Source: Archaeoglobi archaeon (lineage in GTDB: Archaea > Halobacteriota > Archaeoglobi > Archaeoglobales > Archaeoglobaceae). Taken from it: a stretch of DNA of 6,021 nt. Position numbers and translations under genes: made by a program. Positions 1-5,997 of the stretch are shown here, one piece after another. The stretch's first letter is position 1; the number at the start of each line of letters is the position of its first letter. The notes under the pieces are model-generated. The model saw nothing but the letters and a program-made list of their open reading frames with translations, made no database searches and was not told the origin of the DNA. The DNA lies in the NCBI GenBank assembly GCA_004347865.1, contig QNUZ01000148.1:1-6021 (forward strand), given 5' to 3'.

Positions 1-920
1 TCCTTTGTTAGATTGACTTCAGCTTTGGCATTGTATTTTACATTCTTAAGCAGTAGCGCAAAGGACATGTTGAATCCATATTTGTAGCTCAGCGCGAGAT
101 CATCCCCCTTTGCAACTGAACCGTTAAAGCTTGGAGGCTCTCTGCTTATCACAACGAAGGGCGCGATGAGCTTGAAAGTTGGATTTCCGTATCCGTCGAC
201 CGAAACTGCAATGACGGCATAGTATCCCTGAGCCATACGCCTGAGCTCTCCAGGAAGTCCGACAGATATGGAGGAGTTGTTAAGCCTGAAGTTTGAAAGA
301 TCTATCGAGTTAATCCTTATCGTTTCGGTCAAATTCCCGCCGACAGTGAAGCCGCCCTCCTTGACAATTACTTCCATCCTCTTTGTTGTCTCGTTGAATC
401 TGACTTTGGCCCAGCCAGAGCCGTTGAACGCGTAGGCGTATTCGGTCATGTTAAGGATCTGCGGGATCGTAAGGCTCTTCAGTTTGCTTTTCAGCTCATC
501 CACATCCGTGCTGAAGAACTCTGATACCTTCGCATTGCTGAGCTTCACCACCATCGGCATCGCGTTTGGATCCTGCTTTATACCTATCCAGACATCTAGC
601 TCGCTGTTATTGCTGTAGATCGCAAATTCCGGAAAACTCGTCAGGGAAGTGTTCGTAATCCCTGTTGTTTTAAAATCGTAGTGGGCCTTTTTTGCTAGGA
701 TCAGAGTTCTATCAAGAGCATTTACTGGAATCTGGATTTTTTCTGCATTGTAGAACTCGAATTCGGCAACGCTTTTGTTGTAGAAATCGTAGAAGCATAT
801 TTCCGTAACATTCATCCCTGCAACGGTGTTTGGAGAATCCCTTTCGGCGCAGACAAAATTCTGCGCCTCGCAAATGCAAATGCAAACTAGTGCTAGAAGA
901 CAAATGCTAACCGATTTCAT
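1..920 (-). CDS. Secreted, heavily sequon-bearing surface protein (3' end outside window)
   Basis: A continuous reading frame starts at the ATG at 920 and is still open at base 1: 306 complete codons are visible and the C-terminus is missing. Residues 1-19 form a signal peptide: a Lys at residue 2, a hydrophobic core at about 4-17 that is unusually rich in Cys (C7, C13, C15, C17), and a likely cleavage after CEA or AQ. The mature part has two Cys near its start (C24, C42) and 13 N-X-S/T sequons in about 285 residues, as expected of an archaeal exported, N-glycosylated envelope protein. Alternating short hydrophobic and polar stretches suggest beta-rich domains; no transmembrane helix is seen after the signal. 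A stretch reading GYYAVIAVSVDGYG recalls repeats of archaeal extracellular/S-layer-like proteins, but I do not recognise the family. The start is supported by a promoter placed for leaderless transcription. No neighbour suggests a specific role. Confidence 0.85.
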   Translation of the reverse strand, partial: MKSVSICLLALVCICICEAQNFVCAERDSPNTVAGMNVTEICFYDFYNKSVAEFEFYNAEKIQIPVNALDRTLILAKKAHYDFKTTGITNTSLTSFPEFAIYSNNSELDVWIGIKQDPNAMPMVVKLSNAKVSEFFSTDVDELKSKLKSLTIPQILNMTEYAYAFNGSGWAKVRFNETTKRMEVIVKEGGFTVGGNLTETIRINSIDLSNFRLNNSSISVGLPGELRRMAQGYYAVIAVSVDGYGNPTFKLIAPFVVISREPPSFNGSVAKGDDLALSYKYGFNMSFALLLKNVKYNAKAEVNLTK

Positions 921-935
921 AAACTCTTTAAAAAA

Positions 936-957
936 CTTATATTTAAAAACTTTTTTC
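936..957 (-). promoter_or_regulatory. Archaeal promoter (BRE/TATA) of the secreted-protein gene
   Basis: On the minus strand a purine-rich GAAAAAAG (BRE-like, 950-957) is followed by TTTTTAAATATAAG (936-949). The TATA centre lies about 23 bases before the ATG at 920, so transcription should start at or within a few bases of the start codon. There is no Shine-Dalgarno sequence between them, so this fits a leaderless mRNA. Confidence 0.65.
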
Positions 958-1030
958 TTTTTAAATTTGTTCCAATATAATAATTAATTGAATATATTTA
1001 ACCTGTTGAATTTTGCAAAAGTTCATTCAA

Positions 1031-1183
1031 ATGATTTTCAGACTACTCGACCAAAAACCGAAAGATTGGGAGAGTGGGGGATTTAATCGTTTTAATCGTA
1101 CCCCCCGTTCGCGCAACTTCAGACGGCGCTACAGTTCTTCACCATTTCAAATTCACGGATCAAAGGCTAAAAAATCCGGCTAA
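1031..1183 (+). CDS. Doubtful 50-codon basic ORF
   Basis: An open frame runs from ATG (1031) to TAA (1181-1183) and encodes 50 residues, starting MIFRLLDQKPKDWESGG and continuing as an Arg/Ser-rich, strongly basic tail. A TATA-like AATATATTTA at 991-1000 lies about 35 bases upstream, so a short leader is possible; there is no convincing Shine-Dalgarno sequence. The internal direct repeat at 1083-1099 translates as FNRFNR. The stop codon overlaps that of the convergent truncated gene (1180-1182). I recognise no domain. It may be chance in a non-coding spacer; I list it because it is the only open frame in the 260-base gap that has a plausible promoter. Confidence 0.22.
   Translation: MIFRLLDQKPKDWESGGFNRFNRTPRSRNFRRRYSSSPFQIHGSKAKKSG
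1076..1106. repeat. Short tandem repeat between G5 and C6 arms
   Basis: GGGGG at 1076-1080 and CCCCCC at 1101-1106 bracket two adjacent copies of TTTAATCGT (1082-1090 and 1091-1099). The G and C arms could close a stem with a loop of about 20 bases. This could be a terminator-like or protein-binding structure for transcripts from either side, or a relic of a small repeat element; nothing in the sequence decides between these. Confidence 0.4.
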
Positions 1184-1356
1184 CTTATAATCCCAAGCCA
1201 CACTACGCATGCAACTTTCTTTTTGTAAAGCTTCCTCCAAACGTAGTTCCGATTTTTGGAAAGGTTTAGCGCGTATCTTTCATCGTTCTTTCTGGTAATC
1301 TTTAGCATTCCGCAGTCCAAGCTGATTTTGCCGACGGGTGGATTTACATGCCATTC
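1180..1356 (-). pseudogene. 3' remnant of an unknown small gene, front lost at a junction
   Basis: On the minus strand, 58 codons are open from just after a TAG at 1357-1359 to a TAG stop at 1180-1182. The text looks like protein: residues around HVNPPVGKISLDCGMLKITR, then KNDERYALNLSKNRNYVWRK, and a hydrophobic end ACVVWLGIIS. The pattern suggests a small beta-rich domain. The only ATG is internal (1306-1308, giving 42 residues) and a TTG lies at 1318-1320, but the coding character continues upstream of both. The original gene probably began further upstream, and its front was replaced where the ATPase remnant now starts. Alternatively a 42-46 residue protein is still made from the internal start. 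I do not recognise the family. Confidence 0.45.
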
Positions 1357-1843
1357 CTAGAAGAGTTTGTCGTAAACTACCACCTCCTCAGACTAACGTC
1401 ATCGAGCATGGATCTAGACAGATCGATCGAAAACAAGGAGATGCTGGTCTTCTCGCTGCCCGAATCGTTCCATCCGAAGGCCACAGCGCTTATAGCGTCC
1501 GCCCTACTCATCCGGATATACTACACACAGCTCTTCCGTCTCAAAGAGAAGGAGCACGGGCGTGTTTTCGTTATAATAGACGGGTTCGAAAGGCTGGCGA
1601 GATTTTCGGAGACTGCAGGGATAATTGCAGAAAAGCTTGGAAAAATGGCTGAGATTGGGCTTCACATGATAGTTGCGATCCAAAACCTGGAGTTCAATAA
1701 AAAGCTACTCAAACCCTTGCTTGAAAACACGGGTCTCGGGTTTATATTTTCAATTCCAAAAAAAGAGCTTGAGAAGCTGGCAAAGTACTGGCGCTTGAAC
1801 TTTTTGAACTTGAAACTGATGCCCCTTGGCTCAAGTTGCGTAT
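1306..1843 (+). pseudogene. FtsK/HerA/VirB4-type ATPase, middle fragment (5'-truncated, cut by the IS)
   Basis: This frame is open from 1306 (after TAG at 1303) and has an ATG at 1348; it reads on into the IS and stops there at 1864-1866. Numbered from that ATG, residues 32-38 (MLVFSLP) and 46-62 form a strand and helix. Residues 72-83 (RVFVIIDGFERL) are a Walker B strand with Asp78 and a displaced acidic residue, Glu81, where relatives usually have DE. Residues 105-115 (LHMIVAIQNLE) match the strand ending in Gln that follows Walker B in HerA/TraG/VirB4-like motor ATPases. Residues 129-150 fit the next strand and helix (GLGFIFSIPKKELEKL). No Walker A (GxxxxGKS/T) is present anywhere upstream, so the N-terminal half, including the P-loop, is gone and the product cannot hydrolyse ATP. 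The last residues before the insertion join in frame with the fragment at 3101. In its intact form it would have been a DNA-translocating motor, as in conjugation or end resection. Confidence 0.6.
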
Positions 1844-1844
1844 G

Positions 1845-2948
<1,104 letters not shown>

Positions 2949-2962
<14 letters not shown>

Positions 2963-3065
2963 GCCTACGCCTCTTGTACTCCTCAATGAGCCTCTTAATA
3001 ACGTCGTAGGTTTCCCTAGGGTGGACTTTCAACTTCTTCAACTCCTCTTTAGCAAACAGTAGCTT
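2949..3065 (-). pseudogene. Small antitoxin-like ORF before tnpB, N-terminus damaged
   Basis: A minus-strand frame reads KLLFAKEELKKLKVHPRETY, then DVIKRLIEEYKRRRHEKD and TAA (2949-2951). The LKVHPRETYxxVIxRLIEEY pattern is typical of short archaeal antitoxin-like proteins (VapB-like/DUF7557 type). Those normally start with a short beta strand and ATG about 15 residues before this motif. Here the frame runs back into the end hairpin with no ATG or GTG; only TTG codons (for example 3039-3041) could start it, so the front appears lost. Its last codons overlap the tnpB start by 14 bases, so the two genes were probably translationally coupled. A TTTTTAAG just inside the hairpin (3064-3071) may be the old promoter. 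Confidence 0.5.
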
Positions 3066-3075
3066 AAAAACTTTA

Positions 3076-3095
3076 CCCCGCCCTGAAGGGCGAGG
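3076..3095 (-). repeat. IS left-end hairpin (proximal to tnpB)
   Basis: CGCCC (3079-3083) pairs with GGGCG (3088-3092) across TGAA, with outer C-G pairs to 3076/3095. It is a direct copy of the hairpin at 1856-1875, differing at one loop base. Two same-orientation hairpins at the tips, in place of inverted terminal repeats, are the signature of IS200/IS605-type ends. Confidence 0.7.
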
Positions 3096-3100
3096 CTTGG

Positions 3101-4344
3101 GTCAGCGAGATGTCACAAAAGATGGATCCAAATTCTACGGGATTAGCGTTACCAGAATTCCTGAACCCGAGAGACCGGTTAAGACGAGCGATGGAGAGCT
3201 GTGGATTCCGCCCGAATTCGGGCGTGTATTTGCCCACATGAGCTATTCCTCTCTGGAAGAATTCCCTGAATTTCTAACAATGCAGAAGATACTTCAGGTT
3301 CTCCTGCAACCCTGCTACCAGTCGGGGATAAAAGCAGAAGAGCTCGCGGAAGCTGTACGCCTTGACTATGAACTTGCACTGCGGCTGCTGGATAAAATGG
3401 TATCGAAAGGTGTTCTTTTAAAAATCGGCGATCTCTATCGTCTTGGTAAAAATTCCATAGCTCGTTTTGCTGAGTGCTTCTTCTTCGAGCACAGGCAAAG
3501 CGATGTGTGCAGGAGCTTAGTTCGCAAGGCTGTCGATTACTACGTTCGCAGTGGATGCTGTGTGGTGAAAGTTGAGAACAAAAACATGCCCAGACCAGAC
3601 CTCATCTGCATACCCTTCATCGATCTCTATCCTGACTTCCAGAATGCCTTTGAAGTCGAGATCGAGGCCACCACGGCTGAGAAGAACCCGGATCACCTTA
3701 TAGAAAATCTCAGGAAGACAACGGAATTTGAAGAGAGACACATCTGGTGCGCGGAGAAGGACCTTCCCAGAGTGCTTGAATACGCGAGAAAATGGGCAAA
3801 CAAGAGGACGGTAATCTTTGCAGTCGGAGAGGGTGGAGAGCCCAATAAAATTGAAGTAGATGGAAAAATCCCGGCCGAATCCGGCTCTGAGTCCTTAGCT
3901 TCCGAAGCTGAAAAAGCCGAGGAACTCCGGGAGGGAAATGCAGAGGATCTTGCTGAGTGTAGCATTAGCGTAGACGAGAGACCGATCACATGCAGAAGGA
4001 CTGTAAAACGGGTAGAAAAGAGGTTTTTTAAGATGGAAAAAGGGCAGAAAAAGCTGGATGAGGTGTTTCAGGAATTTGAAAAAGCTACACAATCACCCAA
4101 GGAAGGCAAGAGCGGAGCCCAGGAGTTGGGGGAAAACATTCTTGAGTTCAGGGGCAGAAAGTTAAAGATCGTTATAGGCTCGAAGGACAGGCTGCTCGAA
4201 CTGCTGGAGAAGTTTGGGGACTCTGATAAATGCAGGCTTTACAGCAAGCAATATAACAAGAGGTACGGTATCAGGGATGCGCCTCCAGGGAAGTACAGAC
4301 TCTGTATCGGGGAGACGGAATTTGTGGTAGAGATAATAGAATAG
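3101..4344 (+). pseudogene. C-terminal part of the split ATPase: winged helix plus PD-(D/E)XK-like nuclease domain
   Basis: This is the downstream half of the gene cut by the IS; a TTG at 3097 lies in the element end and is not a natural start. Numbering from that TTG, residues 60-124 look like a winged helix-turn-helix (MQKILQVLL, IKAEELAEAV, ALRLLDKMVSKGVLLKIGDLYRL). Residues 131-243 look like a restriction-endonuclease fold: helix SLVRKAVDYYVRSG, the RPD motif with Asp168, then FEVEIE with Glu186 and Glu188, a helix DHLIENLRK, and a strand TVIFAV. The usual Lys of E-x-K is Glu here. Residues 244-345 are a charged, low-complexity linker. Residues 346-415 form a compact C-terminal domain (ILEFRGRKLKIVIGSKDRLL, ending ETEFVVEIIE). 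Codon use and integrity are good over 414 codons, so decay is recent. ATPase plus wHTH plus nuclease fits a DNA-processing motor of a plasmid or conjugative element. The domain calls are by eye. Without an upstream start it is probably not translated efficiently. Confidence 0.6.
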
Positions 4345-4620
4345 TTACGGTAACTGGGGTTGCAAAGATTGCTGCTTCCGCGATCTGCTCCTTATCTCGA
4401 ATCTCCTATTCCTTATCTTCTCCAAGAGGTCTGAAGTATTTCTCAGGAGATCTCCGTATTTCTCCAAGATCCTCTGGATCGAAGCCGCGCTCATTTCGAC
4501 TTGTTTCGCTATCTCCCTATAGCTCATCCCTTTACACCTCAACAGCAGTATCCACGCGATTTTCAGGTCCTCATCCCAAGTTATTCCTACATACTTATTA
4601 TTATATTTGTTATCATTCAT
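4345..4620 (-). CDS. Small helix-turn-helix DNA-binding protein
   Basis: A 91-residue protein runs from ATG 4618-4620 to TAA 4345-4347. After an Asn/Lys-rich N-terminus, residues 17-29 form one helix (EDLKIAWILLLRC) and residues 31-54 form a clear HTH: GMSYREIAKQVEMSAASIQRIL, with the turn around V41-E42-M43 and the recognition helix at about 44-53. This resembles the resolvase/sigma-region-4/HTH_23 style of DNA reader. The tail, from about 66, is basic (RNRRFEIRSRSRKQQ) and could add DNA contacts. There is no ligand-binding domain. Its stop abuts the stop of the convergent ATPase gene with no spacer. Its promoter faces away from the GTTTCA repeat region that starts about 75 bases upstream of its start, so it is the natural candidate to bind those repeats, as an autoregulator or a replication/partition factor; this is an inference. 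Confidence 0.75.
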   Translation of the reverse strand: MNDNKYNNKYVGITWDEDLKIAWILLLRCKGMSYREIAKQVEMSAASIQRILEKYGDLLRNTSDLLEKIRNRRFEIRSRSRKQQSLQPQLP

Positions 4621-4642
4621 TAAGCTATGCTGTAGCAGTGTG

Positions 4643-4659
4643 TATATAAATTTTTTCTT
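4643..4659 (-). promoter_or_regulatory. Promoter (BRE/TATA) of the HTH gene
   Basis: On the minus strand AAGAAAAAA (BRE-like, 4651-4659) is followed by TTTATATA (4643-4650). The TATA centre is about 26 bases before the ATG at 4620, so the transcript should begin at the start codon or one base before it. There is no ribosome binding site. The first GTTTCA pair lies about 35 bases further upstream, where an activator or autorepressor could act. Confidence 0.65.
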
Positions 4660-4690
4660 ACAAAAGGAATCTTAAACATTCCCGTAAATG

Positions 4691-4711
4691 TTTTGTTTCA
4701 GCTTGTTTCAG
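4691..4711 (+). repeat. GTTTCA pair 1 (iteron-like)
   Basis: Two GTTTCA half-sites at 4695-4700 and 4705-4710 lie exactly 10 bases apart, making a tandem of TTGTTTCAGC units. All 21 bases are repeated without change at 4764-4784. Confidence 0.75.
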
Positions 4712-4763
4712 TTTTGGAAAAACAAAAACTCTATAAATTTTTAAAATTTCAACTTTGTAACAC

Positions 4764-4784
4764 TTTTGTTTCAGCTTGTTTCAG
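4764..4784 (+). repeat. GTTTCA pair 2 (iteron-like)
   Basis: Half-sites lie at 4768-4773 and 4778-4783. The 21 bases are identical to 4691-4711, and the pair is 73 bases downstream of pair 1 (about seven helical turns). A degenerate copy, ATTTCA followed by GTAACA, lies just before it at 4746-4762. Confidence 0.75.
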
Positions 4785-4798
4785 GTATCGCAATTAGT

Positions 4799-4814
4799 GT
4801 TTCAGTTTGTTTCA
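4799..4814 (+). repeat. GTTTCA pair 3 (iteron-like)
   Basis: Half-sites lie at 4799-4804 and 4809-4814, again 10 bases apart, with GTTT in place of GCTT between them. The pair starts 31 bases after pair 2 (about three helical turns), so all three pairs sit on roughly the same face of the helix. Confidence 0.7.
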
Positions 4815-4881
4815 ACTTTCCTCACCATATGAGCCAGAAAAAGCCTCTAATGCCCTCTTTTATCCTCATAATAATGAAAAA

Positions 4882-4923
4882 TGAAACAAGCATGAAACAG
4901 TGAAGATGAAACAAAATGAAAAC
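4882..4923 (-). repeat. Inverted cluster of GTTTCA half-sites
   Basis: On the plus strand, TGAAAC occurs at 4882-4887, 4893-4898 and 4907-4912, with a near copy TGAAAAC at 4917-4923. These are the same half-site in the opposite orientation to the three pairs at 4695-4814. The spacing is looser (11, 14 and 10 bases). The pairs and this cluster therefore face each other across about 67 bases (4815-4881). Confidence 0.7.
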
Positions 4924-4963
4924 AAACATAAACTGCCCTTTTAATCGCTCCTTAGATGCGAAA

Positions 4964-5008
4964 CAAAAGCTTACAAAACGTATACACAAAACGCTTTGCA
5001 AGCTTTTG
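4964..5008. repeat. 9-base inverted repeat with internal direct repeat
   Basis: CAAAAGCTT at 4964-4972 is mirrored by AAGCTTTTG at 5000-5008. The 27-base interior contains ACAAAACG twice (4973-4980 and 4985-4992), with the palindrome GTATAC between (4980-4985). This could be a cruciform or a dimer binding site next to the AT-rich tract. No gene covers it. Confidence 0.5.
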
Positions 5009-5165
5009 ACCAAAGCTGTGTTTTATTTGAAAACAAAATATTAAAAATTTTCCACAATTATGCCAAATCGCGTTTTTAAAAAACTATTTTTTTAGGAATT
5101 GGGTTTTAGAAGTATTTTGCTATTTAAGAGCTTTCTGTATTTTGGTTTTTTCATAATTTTATCAT

Positions 5166-5188
5166 GTTTCATCTTGCTTCAAGTTTCA
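5166..5188 (+). repeat. Distal GTTTCA cluster
   Basis: GTTTCA at 5166-5171, a one-mismatch copy GCTTCA exactly 10 bases later at 5176-5181, and GTTTCA at 5183-5188. A single reverse copy TGAAAC follows at 5287-5292. Together they suggest a second binding cluster about 240 bases from the inverted cluster, on the other side of the AT-rich tract. Confidence 0.55.
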
Positions 5189-5280
5189 TCATCACGAATT
5201 TCGAGACCGCTCTCTGAAAAAGCTTCCCAATTGATAACAGGCCCCCCACACAGCCCCTTTTCTCTTACCCTTATAATGAT

Positions 5281-5289
5281 GGAAGGTGA
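5281..5289 (+). promoter_or_regulatory. Strong Shine-Dalgarno-like site before a very short ORF
   Basis: GGAAGGTGA closely matches the complement of the archaeal 16S rRNA tail and ends 5 bases before an ATG (5295). It is the only such site noted in a window where the other starts look leaderless. A TTATAA at 5271-5276 lies just upstream. Confidence 0.35.
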
Positions 5290-5294
5290 AACAG

Positions 5295-5408
5295 ATGTCT
5301 ACAGCCACTCATAGCAACAATCAGGACTGGTTTAACAATAAGCTATAATCTCTCCTAGATGAATCTTTATTTTCCCGTCTTCATGCACACAGGAAACGCA
5401 GGAAATAA
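5295..5408 (+). pseudogene. Possible gene relic: 17 codons, in-frame TAA, 19 codons
   Basis: ATG 5295 opens MSTATHSNNQDWFNNKL and stops at TAA 5346-5348. The same frame then stays open as SLLDESLFSRLHAHRKRRK to TAA 5406-5408, just before the end of the convergent acylphosphatase gene. The spacing to the Shine-Dalgarno-like site is good. TAA is not a selenocysteine or pyrrolysine codon, so readthrough is unlikely. It could be a decayed small gene or a leader peptide, or chance. I recognise no family. Confidence 0.2.
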
Positions 5409-5413
5409 AAATT
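5402..5413 (-). terminator. T-rich terminator after the acylphosphatase-domain gene
   Basis: Directly after the TAG (5414-5416), the minus strand reads AATTTTTATTTC. A T-run without a stem is the usual archaeal terminator form. Confidence 0.45.
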
Positions 5414-5959
5414 CTAAACCTCTATTCCGGCTTTAAGCAGGGCCTTCTTTATTTTTTCAACCTCCTCTTCAAGCCTCTGGAACCTCTTCTCCAGAAGCTC
5501 GTTCGTTCTATCGATTTTTGAGGATACCTCATTCACAGCTTTTTTAACCTCGTTCACACCCTCTTTAACCTCCTCTACAGCTTTCTTAACCTCTTTAACA
5601 GCTGCAATCGTTTCATCCTGCTTCCTAAGCATTTCCAAGCCAACTTGAATTATCTTGGAGAGCTGCGTTGAGTTAAAGCTTGCCCTGAACTTCTCGATGT
5701 CCCTCACAATACCATGGTATTCCTCAACCCTTATCTCCTCAACAACAGCATTTTCAGGCTTGTTCTCCTTCACGAATCTGACAAAGCTCTCAATCTGCTC
5801 TTTTTCTCCATCGATGAGAACTATCAGAGCTTCCTTTCCGTTTATCTTTACATTTCTCGCCTCGAAGTTCGGAATAAGCAGGCTGTCCGCCCCCTCAAGA
5901 AGGAAAGCCCTGTAGCCGACTCCGTGGACTTTGCCAGTTATTGTTATCTTAACTGCCAT
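5414..5959 (-). CDS. Acylphosphatase-domain protein with long C-terminal coiled coil
   Basis: A 181-residue protein with start ATG 5957-5959. Residues 1-88 form an acylphosphatase fold: strand VKITITGKV, then the signature loop VHGVGYRAF with the phosphate-binding Arg17, and ARNV, where Asn36 matches the catalytic Asn that positions water. Later come strands ALIVLIDGE and VVEEIRVEEY with the helix EQIESFVRFVKEN between them. Stand-alone acylphosphatases, which hydrolyse carboxyl-phosphate bonds such as acetyl phosphate, are about 90-100 residues, so this protein is twice that length. Residues 98-114 form an amphipathic helix. Residues 118-149 have hydrophobic residues at a strict 3-4 spacing (V121, V124, V128, V131, V135, V138, V142, V145, I149), a textbook coiled coil, which continues to about 175 (LLEKRFQRLEEEVEKIKKAL). 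The catalytic pair is kept, so activity is possible. The coil points to an oligomer or a sensor-type scaffold. No partner gene is visible. The cell location is probably cytoplasmic, with no signal peptide. Confidence 0.85.
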   Translation of the reverse strand: MAVKITITGKVHGVGYRAFLLEGADSLLIPNFEARNVKINGKEALIVLIDGEKEQIESFVRFVKENKPENAVVEEIRVEEYHGIVRDIEKFRASFNSTQLSKIIQVGLEMLRKQDETIAAVKEVKKAVEEVKEGVNEVKKAVNEVSSKIDRTNELLEKRFQRLEEEVEKIKKALLKAGIEV

Positions 5960-5980
5960 CGTCTTGAATGGATTCGGAAG

Positions 5981-5997
5981 GATAAATATTTTTCGAT
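5981..5997 (-). promoter_or_regulatory. Promoter (BRE/TATA) of the acylphosphatase-domain gene
   Basis: On the minus strand ATCGAAA (BRE-like, 5991-5997) precedes AATATTTATC (5981-5990). The TATA centre is about 27 bases before the ATG at 5959, which places transcription start at the start codon (leaderless). Confidence 0.6.

Larger units (their letters stand above)
4661..5280. other. Gene-poor iteron-like region (possible replication or partition site)
   Basis: For about 620 bases I see no convincing gene. The stretch holds at least ten GTTTCA-type half-sites in both orientations, the inverted repeat at 4964-5008, and very AT-rich tracts around 5021-5058 and 5073-5096 that could serve as easily melted DNA. 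Such a combination is typical of iteron-controlled plasmid origins, centromere-like sites and large operators. No G-run beside the repeats is seen as in archaeal origin recognition boxes, and no orc1/cdc6 gene is in the window, so a chromosomal Orc1-type origin is not supported. The role is an inference. Confidence 0.45.

Noticed and set aside
1107..1179. Possible tRNA or small structured RNA relic in the spacer
   Set aside because: I could not form a cloverleaf or find a T-loop. Only a 5-base stem (CGGAT/ATCCG) is visible, which is within chance.
3097..4344. A complete standalone gene beginning at TTG 3097
   Set aside because: The TTG belongs to the IS end, the frame joins exactly with the fragment before the IS, and no promoter or ribosome binding site precedes it other than IS sequence.
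4822..5013. 63-codon minus-strand frame with a hydrophobic, Phe-rich product
   Set aside because: It has a TTG start with no promoter or ribosome binding site, and its composition results from reading the TGAAAC repeats and AT-rich DNA.
4643..5100. Chromosomal Orc1/Cdc6-type origin with ORB boxes
   Set aside because: The GTTTCA repeats lack the longer partly palindromic box and neighbouring G-run of archaeal ORBs, and no orc1/cdc6 gene is visible. An iteron-type site fits better.
4691..5188. CRISPR array suggested by recurring GTTTCA sequences
   Set aside because: The repeat unit is 6-10 bases, the spacing is 10 to over 70 bases, and both orientations occur. There is no uniform 25-37 base repeat or spacer.
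5099..5314. 71-codon plus-strand frame resembling a small membrane protein
   Set aside because: It has a TTG start in AT-rich DNA, covers the 5166-5188 repeats, and shows no conserved pattern; the hydrophobic run is explained by T-rich sequence. It is not fully excluded.
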